Part shown: piece by piece, positions 45,085 to 56,194 of the stretch | Layout of the letters: every line of letters starts with the position of its first letter | How positions within the stretch are numbered: the stretch's first letter is position 1 | Assembly (NCBI GenBank): GCA_020283715.1 | Contig: JAIQCW010000250.1 | Location: forward strand, 1 to 64,000 | DNA: 64,000 nt | Source of the DNA: Cytauxzoon felis | Taxonomy: Eukaryota; Apicomplexa; Aconoidasida; Piroplasmida; Theileriidae | Direction of reading: 5' to 3' | The notes under the pieces: model-generated | What the model was told of the DNA's origin: nothing | Databases searched by the model: none | The model's input: the letters and a program-made list of their open reading frames with translations, nothing else | Made by a program: the position numbers and the translations under genes

Positions 45085-46690
45085 ATGGTTGTAGGTTGGA
45101 CTTGTGAAGTTTGTCTTGTACCGAATGACGAGTCGGTTAATATTTGTTGTTGTTGTTCTAGTGTAAGAACTATGGATATAAAGCGTGAGATTAGTAGTAA
45201 GTTATAATAATAATAATTATTAATTATTATAAATAATAGGGGATGTTATGGAATTACCATTGAAGAAACAAAAGGTTGAGAGTTATGGTGATGATGTTGA
45301 TCGTATACGTATGGATTATGTTATGGATGATTTGAAGAGTACAGTTGTATTTGTTGTAGGTTCATCTGAGATTGAGCAGATACCACAAGATTGTTGTGAT
45401 AAGAAGAGGATAGAAGGTGGTTTAGAATCATTGTATGAATGTTCATTACCAACACCAATATTAAATATGCCAAAGATTAAAGTAATAAATGTATCATGTG
45501 GTGCATTACATACTGCATTATTAACAAGTAATGGTAATGTATATACATTTGGTTGTAATGATATGGGTGCATTAGGTAGATTAACAAATAATTCAAATGT
45601 ACCAGATTCTGAACCATTTATAGTAGAATTAAAACAACCTATAAAAAAAGTAACATGTGGTGATAATCATACATTATTTTTAACTTATAATGGTAATGTA
45701 TATTTATGTGGTGGTTTTAAAGATAGTGAAGGATTAATTGGTATGGTAGATTATAATGAATATACAAAATTAAAATATATTGATTTTGTTAATATACCTA
45801 TTATAGTACCATGTGATATTGAAGGATCAACTATAATTACTGATATATCATCAGGTGAAAATCATTGTGTATTATTACCAAATGGGGGTGGGGGTGTTTA
45901 TGTATTTGGTAGTAATGAATTTAATCAATTAATGATATGGAATGATGATCAAATACAAGTCTATACTGAAGATGATATTGATTTAAAAGATTCTAAATTG
46001 AAAAAATTATCTCTAGTATGGCCACAATATCGTACTGTATTCGATCTTAATGTTATTGATGGATTAGATGATGAATTACCTGGTAAAAGAAAAAGAAGAA
46101 GAAGAAGTATTGATAGTATCATTGGTATTTATACTGGTTATTGCACTACATTTATTCAAACTAAAAATTCATTAAAAGTATATGGGGCTGGTAGAAATGG
46201 TCAAGGTGAAGTTGGTTGTAATAGTAATGATAAAATAGTTTCTAAACCTACTGAACTTAAAGTATTCCAAGGTTTAGAAATACATAATCTAATTGGTGGA
46301 CAATTCTTTACAATGGCATTATTAGATGATGGATTATATACTTGGGGTAGCTTAGATTATAATGGACATAATAATAATATCGATAGACAACCAATACCAT
46401 TAAAATTAGATGCTTTCAATGATGTACCAATCGAATTCATATTTAATGGAGCTGATACATCATTTGCTGTTACATTACATAATGAAATATATGCATGGGG
46501 ATCAGCACAAAATTATATACTTGGTAATGGTAAAGATTATGTCCTACAAAAATCACCCGTACTCATACCAAATGAACACCTATTAAATTTTAAAATCATA
46601 AATGGTATGGGCGGATCACAACATACCGTCTTTCTATGCAATAAACGCAGAAATAATCGCACTTTTACCGAACATTATCAACCATTGTAA
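45085..46690 (+). CDS. RCC1-repeat protein with an N-terminal RanBP2-type zinc finger
   Basis: Exons 45085-45196 and 45240-46690 join in phase. The short first exon encodes a RanBP2-type finger: WTCEVCLVPNDESVNICCCC, with the W-x-C-x2-C-x10-C-x2-C spacing. Exon 2 encodes RCC1 blades with the GxLHTALLTSNGNVYTFGCN pattern and ENHCVLLPNG, and further repeats at QFFTMALLDDGLYTWGSL and DTSFAVTLHNEIYAWGS. A basic patch GKRKRRRRS (near 46083) may be a nuclear signal. The pairing of the two domains suggests a link to Ran or nuclear pores, but a guanine-exchange activity is not shown. Confidence 0.82.
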
Positions 46691-46784
46691 ACCATTCCTA
46701 TACCTACAAATATTGTTATCTTATTTTATTACATTAAAATCTACAATACAAACAAAAAAAAGTCAGTATACAACAAAAGTCTAT

Positions 46785-47260
46785 CCACCTCTCTTTATCC
46801 TGCCGTTAGTTCTTCCACTTGAGGTCTTTCCACTCGGCGTGGAGGCCTCTTATATTTACTTCCCCTTCCAGCTCCCGTAGATCGCTTCCAGGTATTACAC
46901 TTGAGGTCATTTACTACTAATTTCACTAGTGCATTTTTATGTCTAAAATTTGAAGGAAAATATTAATTTCTGGGGAAACTCATGAAGATTGCTCAATCAA
47001 TATTGGATGTAATATAAATGTCAATACTTCATTGAAGAGAACTTCGTCGATTATATTGAGTTTACTGAACCTCACTTCATTCCAATTTATATTCGTTGAG
47101 ATATCCTTCCAAACATGAATTCCGTCACTTTATCCTTATCTCGTCGAGATTAGAAATATAACCTCAAGTGGAATACCCGCAGCTGATCTCAGGGAAGCGA
47201 AGGGGGAAGTAAATAAGAAGGCCACCACGGCGAGTGGAACGACTTCAGGTGGGGTCGAGT
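46785..47260. repeat. Repeat cluster between the RCC1 gene and plasmepsin V (E, A, B, C variant, A, H', A', C', B', A')
   Basis: An H-type layout fills the gap between two convergent genes. H is inverted (46915-47160). Confidence 0.87.
46915..47160 (-). repeat. H module copy 5
   Basis: Contains TTGAAGGAAAATATTAATTT and ends with TCTCGTCGAGATTAGAAATA. Same orientation as copy 1. Confidence 0.85.
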
Positions 47261-47291
47261 GGAATGGTTATTGGTGATAATTCGATGATTA

Positions 47292-48574
47292 TTATTTTTG
47301 TAAATTTGACTGACCGATTTTATTTTCATGTAAGTCGAATGTAATAATATTGTTTTTTAGAAATGTGGCTCCTAATATATTTTCATTAGTATTGGATTTA
47401 TGTATTCCTAGACACCACCATCCATTTGGATTGATTTTATTATTTCTATGATGTGATTGATGATTAAGATTATATTTACATACATTGATTTGCGATTGAT
47501 GAAGTATGATTTGGGTTGCCATTGTATTATAACATCACTATAATATTAAATAATAGTTTAGATTTAATTAACATACTTTATTGTATATAGATATATAATT
47601 GGTAAATTGTTGATATATTTTAGACATATATTATTATTTTGATCTTTAATACATTTATTTAATTTAAATAATTTATTATGTTGTGTTATGGGGTTATAAT
47701 TGAGAGATTTACATTTAAGATTGAAATAATTTGATATAAGATTATATATATTATTATTTAATATAGATATAGTAGAGCCAGAATCTATTACAAATTGATT
47801 ATTATTATTATTAATTATTATATTATTAAATTTAATATATTTTATTTGTATATTATAATAATTATTAATAATTAATGGTATCCAATTAATATTTTCATTA
47901 TTATCATCATCACCTATTATCATTATACCATTATAATCTAATAATTTTAATGTAAATTTTCTATAATTTTCATCATAATTTTTTATTAAATATTCTTCTA
48001 TAAAATTTATTTGCCTCATATTTTTGTTAATAAACCCCATAGGCCCAATACCGAATATACCATTAGTTAATTGATTAAAAATTAATTTATTTTCTTTATA
48101 TATACATCCGATAGGTTTGAAATATAATGAATGATTATAAATTGGATCAAAAGATATAAGTTCATTAATAAATTTACCATAAATTATACTACCTTCATCA
48201 TATATTTCAATAAATTCACATATATTATTATTAAAATTACATTTACCCCCATAATTTATACAATTAATATCATCACAATTAATTAATTTAAATGTATTTG
48301 ATAAATTTATATTAAAATAATCTAATTTATGTTTACCACAATAAGTACAATTATTACATGTAAAATTAATTATAGATGATCCAGTATCTAATATTAACAT
48401 CTGTTTCTGTCTAGGATCACCTATATATAAATATACATAATAATATGCATACTCGTGTAAATTACCATACACTGGTATTATCAGCTTTACATTATGAGAT
48501 GATTCCACATTAATACATAAAATATAGACGTTATATTTTAATAAAACTAATATTATAGTGTAATTTATATACAT
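47292..48574 (-). CDS. Plasmepsin V / ASP5-type aspartyl protease
   Basis: Exons 48574-47577, 47537-47484 and 47445-47292 give 401 residues. A signal peptide (INYTIILVLLKYNVYILC) precedes the domain. The two catalytic Asp lie in LILDTGSS and VIDSGST. The first is followed by a Cys-rich insert CNNCTYCGKHK typical of the plasmepsin V/ASP5 class, and the C-terminus has WQPKSY then GWWCLGI and ILGATFLKNN. These enzymes cleave export motifs of secreted effectors in the ER or Golgi of Plasmodium and Toxoplasma. No C-terminal membrane helix is visible, unlike plasmepsin V. Its start overlaps the stop of a 32-codon frame by one base. Confidence 0.88.
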
Positions 48575-48672
48575 TATAAATGTAATTCATCGTATACTAA
48601 TCTATCAAAGTAGTAAATTATACATCCAAATATAGATAATATACTATAAGTTATAGTAAATAAAGTAGCCAT
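48574..48672 (-). CDS. Very small membrane protein or upstream reading frame
   Basis: A 32-codon frame MATLFTITYSILSIFGCIIY... contains one hydrophobic helix. Its TAA overlaps the ATG of the protease in a TAATG arrangement. It could be a real micro-protein, a translational control element for the protease, or chance. Confidence 0.35.
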   Translation of the reverse strand: MATLFTITYSILSIFGCIIYYFDRLVYDELHL

Positions 48673-49193
48673 TTTAATTATTTATAAGAATCAAAGTCAA
48701 ATTTAAATTATATACATTAATAATTTATGTAATACCCAAAGATACTGCAGTTGTAGACCTGTGTACGTGAAATTTGACCAATGATCGAAAAATGGCCAAA
48801 AATTGGATTCTAAGAAATGTTAAAGTTTAAGTAATTAAAAAAATGTATTATAATCATACGTAAATCGCAATAACGATGTAGTTAAGATCCAAGTGGATGG
48901 CGGGTGTCCGCGGTCGATGTAATTTTGCATCAAGATAGATTTTCTAATTAAAAAAAACTCGTTATAGATTTAATATTGTTATAAATATTTACATTAAATA
49001 GTAGATAACGATACATGTTGAAAGAAATGGACAAGTTGATAATTTTACCCAATAAAGGTAAGGGAAGTACAGTGATTGGATAAGGTATTATTAGAGGTAT
49101 GAATATAGTGAAAATATAATTATGTAATATAATTGATGTATTTTATTTAATATTGGAATAAATATAAAAGATGATTTGAGATTTGATTGCCAA
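48673..49193. other. Intergenic stretch upstream of the USP gene with a GC-rich pocket
   Basis: The bases 48888-48938 (GTGGATGGCGGGTGTCCGCG and GTCGATG) form a GC-rich island in AT-rich sequence, with small inverted segments (GTCCGCGG). It may be a structured RNA or a promoter; no repeat module is present. Confidence 0.35.
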
Positions 49194-52100
49194 ATGGACA
49201 ATACGAATTATATTCAATCGTCGGCTGAAGGTAACGGTCGTTATAAGAATTTATTTACAAGTACGGTTAAGCAGGTGGATAATCAATTATTTAATGATGA
49301 ATATAATAAAGCATCATTTTATAATGAGAGGTCATCTCGTTTATGGAATCATGTTCCATCTAAGCAATTTGTTGATACATCATCTGTATCTGGTGTTAAT
49401 TCATATATGTATTCATCGAATGATGTAACGAATAATATGAGTCGTTCATATGAATCTAATGATCCTGGTGCTACATTACCAGAGCATTTATCGCATAGTT
49501 TTAGTTTTGTTGATGATAAGATTGAGAGTTGTAGTGAGGTATCACAGGGTGATGAGGGTGTTGTTGTAATAAATAAGGTTGATGATAAATCGGTACCATT
49601 GACTAAGAGGAGTGGTAGTGTATCTGATTATATTGATCATTTAGATTTATATGATAAGCGTATTACATCTAAATCTAAGGATGATTTTAATCCAATTGAG
49701 AAATTTGATAGATCAACTTCTATTAATTTTGATGGTTTAACTAATTTTATCGATGGTATAAATATCAACAATCCATTCAAACCTTCTGATGACCTCACCT
49801 CATCATCCTACCGAGATATTGAAGGATACTCTTCTCAAAGGAAAGATGAAGGAAGTTTATACAAGGATGGAGGAAGTTTATACAAGAAGGATGAAGATGT
49901 ATCATCATACAGAAATGACGACTTTACCTCCGTCAACTTTAACTCTTCATTCAACAGAAATGATCTCAACACCTCTTCCATCAACAAGGACGTCAATACA
50001 TCCGCCGACTTTAACTCTTCATTCAACAGAAATGATCTCAACACCTCATCCATCAACAGAAATGACGACTTCACCTCTTCCATCAACTTCACTTCAACAT
50101 CCTACATGGATGATGAAGCCGCGTATTTGAGGGTTATGAGGGGTATGAATGTAAAGTATGATGAAGGTAATTCAAAGGCTGATGTGAATCCATTTACCCC
50201 ATTGGTATGTAATTTGAATAGTGAATATGATTTGACAGAATTAGATATTGATAGGATGAAAACTTTAGTATTGAGTGGTAAATATAGTGATGATTTATTA
50301 GTTAAATATTTTAAAGAGTCTACTACTATAACAAATGTATCGATGATGAATCAGATTGTATCATTTTTAGTATTATTAATGAAGGAGACATATAAAATAA
50401 TACCTACATGTATAAGATTAATGTCTACTGCATTAGGTTATCATCCTGAAGAATTTATAGAATCATTTCGTTGTGAATATTTATCATCATTATTTAATCC
50501 TATGGTAGATGATGATGTAGGTGGTGGATTTATACGTTTATTATTATCCTATAAATCTACATTTGGTACACCTGGTGTATTAGAAGATAATATGCCATTA
50601 TCATTAGATGATGATGGTCAATTAGTATATACTACAGATGGTATATGTGATTATGATTGTGGTAAATTAGAATCATTAGAATTATTAAGGATATGTATGA
50701 ATAGATGTAAAGTAAAATCAGCATTTGATTTACCATCATCAAAATTAAGGAATTTATTATGTAATATATGGTATGAGATGCCAATGACATGTCCAAAATT
50801 ACCCTTAGCACAATTATGTTATAATTGGATAAATTTTAAAGATGAATCTATTAATAAAGATTTAGCATTTGCATTATTACAACGTTTAAAAGAATCATTA
50901 GGTTTATTAAAAGGTGGTACATGGTTATTATCAGAATTGATTATATTTATATTAGATAAAGATTGTAGGGTAAATTATGAATTAGAATCTATTATAGAAT
51001 TAATAGATATAGATGATAATTTATATTATTCATTAGATATTATTATAAATAAATTTAATGAGAAAGATATGTTAGATTTATGGTGTTGTTTATGTGTATT
51101 ATCATGGCCTACATTATCACCTGATCGTCCATATTGTAGATTATTATCTACTACATTAAGAGTATTTTATAATATATCATTAGAACGTTCACGTAATAAT
51201 AATTTATTAACTGATGATATTATATCACCATTAAGTTTATTAGAAAATTGTTTAAGGATATGTATATGTCGTTGTTTAAGTAGATTAAATGCATTAGATT
51301 CTATATTACAATCATTATTATTAATAGATATTGATCCATATACTGTTATAACAGATAAAGTATCCCCACTTGTATTACGTAGTATATCCCCATTTTTATG
51401 GAAATGTCATTTTTTATGGACTAGAATTAAAGATGGTATAAATTATGAAACATTAACTGCATTAATAGAATTATATAATAAAATACAAAAATCTGTACAA
51501 TCACCACCATTATCATTACCACCTAATAATAATAATGATAAATCATATTCTAAAAGTTTTACTAAAAGTAGAAGTAAATTTAAATCAATATCATATCATA
51601 ATATTATTTCATCATTTATAAATAAAAATAATAATGGGGAAGATGTGGGGGATATTGGAAATATGGGTAGAAATGGGGTAGATTATGAAGAAAATAATTT
51701 AATACAAGATAGATTATATAAATGTGGTTTAAAAAATTTAGGTAATACATGTTATTATAATAGTTTATTACAAGCATTATATCATACAAGATATTTTGTA
51801 TATAATATATATAAATGGAATATGGATACAAAAAAATGTACACCATATTTAACATCATTATATATATTATTTAAAAAAATGATAAGTGGTAAAAAAAAAG
51901 TAATTAATCCATTAAATAATTATAAACATTTACCAGATTTATTTAAAGATGATCAACAAGATGTAACAGAAGCAATAAGATTTATATCTGATGCATTAGA
52001 TGAAAATTTAGAAATATGGAAATCTGTATTTGCAGGTTTAATAGTAAGACGTATTAAATGTCTTAAATGTGAATCTATATCAGATAATGAAGAAACATTA

Positions 52101-52613
52101 TATGATTTTAATTTTGCATTATCTAATTTAAAACGTGTATCAGATTTATTTAATAATTTTTGTAAAGTTGAAACATTAACTGGTGATAATAAATATTTCT
52201 GTCTTAAATGTAATAAAGATCGTAATGCACATATGTGGAATGTTATCGCATCACCACCATCACATTTAATTGTTATATTAAATAGAAATAATTGGCTTAT
52301 TGATAATAATGATACACAAAAAAATTTTAAAAGAATTAAAATTGATAATTTATTAAATATATCTGGATTCGATTATCAATTATATGGATCTATTATACAT
52401 GTTGGTGACTCTACACATTCTGGACATTACTATTTTATCGGATGCGATAGTGAATTATTAGATGATTGGTATAAATTCGATGATTCTATTATTAAAAAAG
52501 TAGATTATAATTCAATCAATATGATCAGTCAAGATGCCAAATCTACACATGTACCATATGTACTCTTTTATAGATGCCTACAAGCACCACAAACACCTAA
52601 ATTAACACTGTAA
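49194..52613 (+). CDS. Ubiquitin-specific protease (USP/UCH family), single exon
   Basis: The first ATG in frame after the upstream gap is at 49194, giving about 1139 residues. The N-terminal half is Ser/Asn/Asp-rich with an internal repeat (about 49905-50100), followed by a helical region. The catalytic domain begins near 51722: Cys box LKNLGNTCYYNSLLQALYHT, then DLFKDDQQDVTEA. A zinc ribbon (CLKCES, CLKCNKD) follows, and the His box is DSTHSGHYYFIGCDSE, with DDWYKFDDS downstream. It should remove ubiquitin from substrates; the order of blocks recalls the USP35/38 group. It has no introns and no repeat modules, unlike its neighbours. Confidence 0.88.
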   Translation: MDNTNYIQSSAEGNGRYKNLFTSTVKQVDNQLFNDEYNKASFYNERSSRLWNHVPSKQFVDTSSVSGVNSYMYSSNDVTNNMSRSYESNDPGATLPEHLSHSFSFVDDKIESCSEVSQGDEGVVVINKVDDKSVPLTKRSGSVSDYIDHLDLYDKRITSKSKDDFNPIEKFDRSTSINFDGLTNFIDGININNPFKPSDDLTSSSYRDIEGYSSQRKDEGSLYKDGGSLYKKDEDVSSYRNDDFTSVNFNSSFNRNDLNTSSINKDVNTSADFNSSFNRNDLNTSSINRNDDFTSSINFTSTSYMDDEAAYLRVMRGMNVKYDEGNSKADVNPFTPLVCNLNSEYDLTELDIDRMKTLVLSGKYSDDLLVKYFKESTTITNVSMMNQIVSFLVLLMKETYKIIPTCIRLMSTALGYHPEEFIESFRCEYLSSLFNPMVDDDVGGGFIRLLLSYKSTFGTPGVLEDNMPLSLDDDGQLVYTTDGICDYDCGKLESLELLRICMNRCKVKSAFDLPSSKLRNLLCNIWYEMPMTCPKLPLAQLCYNWINFKDESINKDLAFALLQRLKESLGLLKGGTWLLSELIIFILDKDCRVNYELESIIELIDIDDNLYYSLDIIINKFNEKDMLDLWCCLCVLSWPTLSPDRPYCRLLSTTLRVFYNISLERSRNNNLLTDDIISPLSLLENCLRICICRCLSRLNALDSILQSLLLIDIDPYTVITDKVSPLVLRSISPFLWKCHFLWTRIKDGINYETLTALIELYNKIQKSVQSPPLSLPPNNNNDKSYSKSFTKSRSKFKSISYHNIISSFINKNNNGEDVGDIGNMGRNGVDYEENNLIQDRLYKCGLKNLGNTCYYNSLLQALYHTRYFVYNIYKWNMDTKKCTPYLTSLYILFKKMISGKKKVINPLNNYKHLPDLFKDDQQDVTEAIRFISDALDENLEIWKSVFAGLIVRRIKCLKCESISDNEETLYDFNFALSNLKRVSDLFNNFCKVETLTGDNKYFCLKCNKDRNAHMWNVIASPPSHLIVILNRNNWLIDNNDTQKNFKRIKIDNLLNISGFDYQLYGSIIHVGDSTHSGHYYFIGCDSELLDDWYKFDDSIIKKVDYNSINMISQDAKSTHVPYVLFYRCLQAPQTPKLTL
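49905..50100 (+). repeat. In-frame imperfect repeat in the USP N-terminus
   Basis: FNSSFNRNDLNTSSIN occurs twice (about 49938 and 50010) with related DDFTSSINFTS units around it. The reading frame stays open. Confidence 0.75.
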
Positions 52614-52640
52614 TTTAATATCCTATATCATTTACATTTA

Positions 52641-55025
52641 ATGTACTCGTATATACTCGTATATCTTGTGTCAATTGCTAATGGAATCCTATACACCAGA
52701 CAATACTCGTATATAACACCGATATATTCACATAATGGTATGAAAAATGACAAAAAAATACATTTATATACACTGAAAAAAACTAATACTACTCAAACCT
52801 AGAGGATTCTGCGAAGGAGTCAGCAGAGCCATCAAAACTGTAGAAGAATGCATACGAATACACGGACCTCCCATCTACGTCAATCATGAAATCGTACATA
52901 ACGAAACCGTATGCAAAAGACTACAAGTATGTGAAAATAATGAAAAATAACTCGTATTACACCTGAAGTCTCCACCTGAGGTTACATCCTTAGTACCTCT
53001 ACCTTCGCCACTCGCCGTGGAGCCTTCTCTATTTACTTCCCCCTTCGCTTCCCTGAGATCAGCTTCGGGTTCCACTCGAGGTCCAGTACTACTCTTCATT
53101 CCATCTCCTCCTTCATTCGTCCTGCCGTCAGCTCTTTTAATTACCTCACCTCGACTCCCATGGATCGTCTCGGATTCTTCGCCACGATCTCCGGGAGTGG
53201 CATTACCCTTTAGGTATAGGTAATTGGAAGAGGGCTCCACGGCGAGTGGAAAAGAGAGTTGGACTGGACCTCAAGTTGAATACCCGAGAACGATCTCTGG
53301 GAGTTTGAGGGGGATGTAAATAGAAGAGCTGACGGCAGGACTGACCTCTAGTGGAGAGGCTCCACGCCTAGTGGAAGAGGTGAAGGTAGTGATTAGACCA
53401 CGGGTGGAACTGTTCACTTCGTCGTTTTTATATATGTATGATTTTTATAGGAGAAGGGTGTGATATTTGTGGATGATATATCATTGATACCTAGAGGATC
53501 GATATTGGTATATTCAGCTCATGGTGTATCTCCATCTGTAAGAGAGATTGCAAAAGGATTAGAATTGATTGAAATAGATGCATCATGTCCATTAGTTAAT
53601 AAAGTACATGTTTATGTTAAGAAGAAGACAGAAGAAGGATATAAAATTATACTTATAGGTCATAAGAATCATCGTAAGTTATTATAGATGATAGAGGTAA
53701 TATATTTTTATATTTGTAGAAGAAACTATTGGTACAAGTGGTGAAGCACCAGATAATGTAAAAATTATAGAAACTGTTAATGATGTTAATGAATTGAATT
53801 ATAATAAAGATGATAAATTATTTTATGTTACACAAACAACATTAAGTATGGATGATTGTAAAGAAATACGTAATGCTTTAATTAAAAAATATCCAAATAT
53901 TGAAACCATACCTAGCGGATCCATCTGCTATGCTACAACTAATAGACAAACAGCTATACATAAAGCAACACAATTCTGTGATCTTATACTCGTTGTAGGC
54001 AGCACCACATCTTCAAATGCTAATCGATTAGTCGATGCAGCAGTCTATAGAAATGTCAGGTTCGTCATATCAAACATATGTAATGAATCTCCACCCGAGG
54101 TCCTGCCGTCAGCTCTTCCTTTTATTTCCCCTTCCAGCTCCCGTAGATCGCTTCCAGGTTCCACTTGAGGTCTCCACCTGAGGTCCAATCCAACCTCTCT
54201 TCGTCCTGCCGTCAGCTTCTCTATTTACTTCCCCCTCAAACTCCCAGAGATCGTTCTCGGATATTCCACTTGAGGTACATCCAACACATCCTTAGCACCA
54301 TCTTCCATCATTCCCATGATGGATCATCCATCACTACCTTCAATATACCCCAGAATTATCGGGATAAAAAACACCATTTCCCCTACTTTTTCAATGTTAA
54401 TTGAAGATTGATAAGTGAATATAATATATATACTTGTAATAATACAATTGAGGGATGATATATAGTTGTATGATGGTATATATGTATTAATATAAAGTAT
54501 TATTACAATATATATACTATAATACTACTAACATGAACCAACACTACTATAGTAACTATATTATACTAGTAATAATACTAGATATATATACTTTAATAAA
54601 TTATTATAATACTGTACAAAGGTTGTAAATGATTTAGAGAAGATAATTGTGGGATTATAATTAGTTAATATTAGTGGACAAGACCTCAAGTGGAGAACCC
54701 GAGAACGATCTCTGGGAGTTTGAGGGGGAATAAATAGAGAAGGCACCACGCCTAGTGGAACAGAGGCTGTAACCTCAGGTGGAGGTGTATATCAATTCAT
54801 TTGATTTATAATATATTTAGGTCTAAATTGATATTTGATTGTAATGATATAACAGAGGAGTTGATTGGGTCGGCTGTTAATGTTGGATTATCATCATCTG
54901 CATCTACACCTGAGGATTTGACAATGGCAGTTGTTGATAAATTAACATCACCTCCATTCAATTTCAAATTGGAAGAGTATGATGCATGTGAAGAGCGTGT
55001 GCCTAAATGGCGTCTACCCAGGTAA
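52641..55025 (+). CDS. ispH: IspH (LytB), apicoplast MEP-pathway reductase, with a homopolymer frame break
   Basis: IspH makes IPP and DMAPP from HMBPP with a 4Fe-4S cluster. All three cluster Cys are visible: GFCEGV (exon 1), SCPLV (exon 2) and ICYATTNRQ (exon 3). SAHGVSP, TQTTLS and SSSASTPEDL also match. The first exon starts MYSYILVYLVSIANG, a signal peptide, followed by a basic transit-like stretch, fitting apicoplast import. Exons are 52641-52926, 53451-53673, 53720-54059 and 54821-55025. Between the leader and LILLKPRGFC the frame breaks at a run of seven A (52776-52782). Removing one A makes all four exons join in phase to 350 codons, so this is either an assembly error, slippage or a recent mutation. 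Introns 1 and 3 (524 and 761 bp) hold repeat clusters. Confidence 0.88.
52965..53410. repeat. Repeat cluster in IspH intron 1 (A, B, C, A, E, C variant, D', B', A', C', E', A', B')
   Basis: Two linked units: a D-type unit (52965-53270) and a second inverted C with CTGACGGCAGGACTGACC and CACGCCTAGTGG. The intron is 524 bp. Confidence 0.87.
54085..54345. repeat. Repeat cluster, left part of IspH intron 3 (A, E, C variant, A, E, C variant, A, I)
   Basis: Two forward C copies (about 54125 and 54225) are followed by an I module (54285-54340). The J module and a right arm complete the intron. Confidence 0.86.
54285..54340 (+). repeat. I module copy 2
   Basis: ACATCCAACACATCCTTAGC and the hairpin CCATCAT-TCCC-ATGATGG are present, followed by ATCATCCATCACTACCTT. 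Confidence 0.83.
54345..54615 (+). repeat. J module copy 2
   Basis: The strings CAATTGAGGGATGATATATA, AAAGTATTATTACAATATAT and TACTACTAACATGAACC match the copy at 43555-43860. Here it sits in an intron, between I and the right arm. Confidence 0.83.
54684..54785 (-). repeat. Repeat cluster, right arm of IspH intron 3 (A', C' variant, B', A')
   Basis: ACCTCAAGTGG, a CGATCTCTGGGAGTTTGAGG C variant, CACGCCTAGTGG and ACCTCAGGTGG. Confidence 0.85.
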
Positions 55026-55180
55026 AAAAATTCAATGCGAATCACTTTAAAAAACATTATAGAAACTTGGAAACTATGATTAAAGAACATGATGCAAAAA
55101 AATGTAGTTAATATAATGGGGTCAATTTAAAAATGTAGTCCACATAATGGGGTTAAATTATTTCAACTTTTGTAATTACA

Positions 55181-56104
55181 TTAGTTATTTATAATTATAG
55201 CATGTTTAGACCAATATTGTACTGATTTATTATACTCATCATGGTTAATCGGTACCCCACTTCCACCTTCTTCAATTAACGTATTACGCATCATTCTATA
55301 ATGGGGATGATGTATCAGATATTAATCAACATACGTTATTGGTAACATTGGTATTTCAAAATCGTGATCCTGTGGTTTAACAGAGACTATATAATAATCA
55401 TATTTATAATTGGGGTCATCTTCATCGCGTATATTTGTAGCATCCGCTTCTTTAATCATTTGCTCTTTAGAATATAAAATCAAATCTAAATATTGAGCCT
55501 TTTTAATCAAGTCTTGTACATCACTTTTATTAAACCATCTTGTTAATACTGGCAATTCATTAGGTACCCTAGCCAGATATCCCGATCTATTAGTGAGATG
55601 AGTGATGAATAGAAGAGTAACAGCTATTCTAGCATCAACATACTTGAGTAAATGTTCATTTTGACTAGTAATCTCTACAGAACCACAAACAGCTTCAGTA
55701 AAATTATTTATAAATAAATGCTTACAAAATGGCGCGTAACCGTCTGAGAATTTAAAATCACCGCTCTCTACAACATTCCTAGCCTGTAGAATGATAAACT
55801 AAAGATGCGATGCTAACCTTTTCAAGAAATGACTCTTTACTGAGCGGTATATAATTAGCACTTTTAACATTATCAAATTGTTTATAACAAAATGACGCTG
55901 TAAATTACTATAAGATTTCATATAATTAGACGTACAAAGTCCAAGGGTGTATGGAAACAGGCCTTTACTACTGGAAAAGTTTTGCATGATTCTATGATGG
56001 AGTTTAGGGTAATTTCTATTAAGTATAAAGGAAATAGACGATGGAATCTTGAACATAAATATATATTTAATATAGAGAGAGATATATAGTTGCCATTTTA
56101 TCAT
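55181..56104 (-). CDS. DUF3228-like protein
   Basis: Several exons on the minus strand join in phase. The core runs from SGDFKFSDGYAPFCKHLF through LLFITHLTNRSGYLARVP, LPVLTRWF and DLILYSKEQMIKEA to YYIVSVKPQDHDFEIPMLPI. The last exon begins MMRNTLIEEGGSGVP and has YNKSVQYWSKHA, the conserved end of this family. The biochemical role of DUF3228 is unknown. The N-terminus (MFKIPSSISFILNRNYPKLH, or an ATG upstream) is basic and could be an organellar signal. All introns are short and free of repeats. Confidence 0.78.
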
Positions 56105-56194
56105 GTTATATGCACTACTTGTTGTATCATGAGGTCATACCTCACTATGAATTATATAGTCGTTCAAGGATAGAAGTGTAAAATATTTTTAAAA

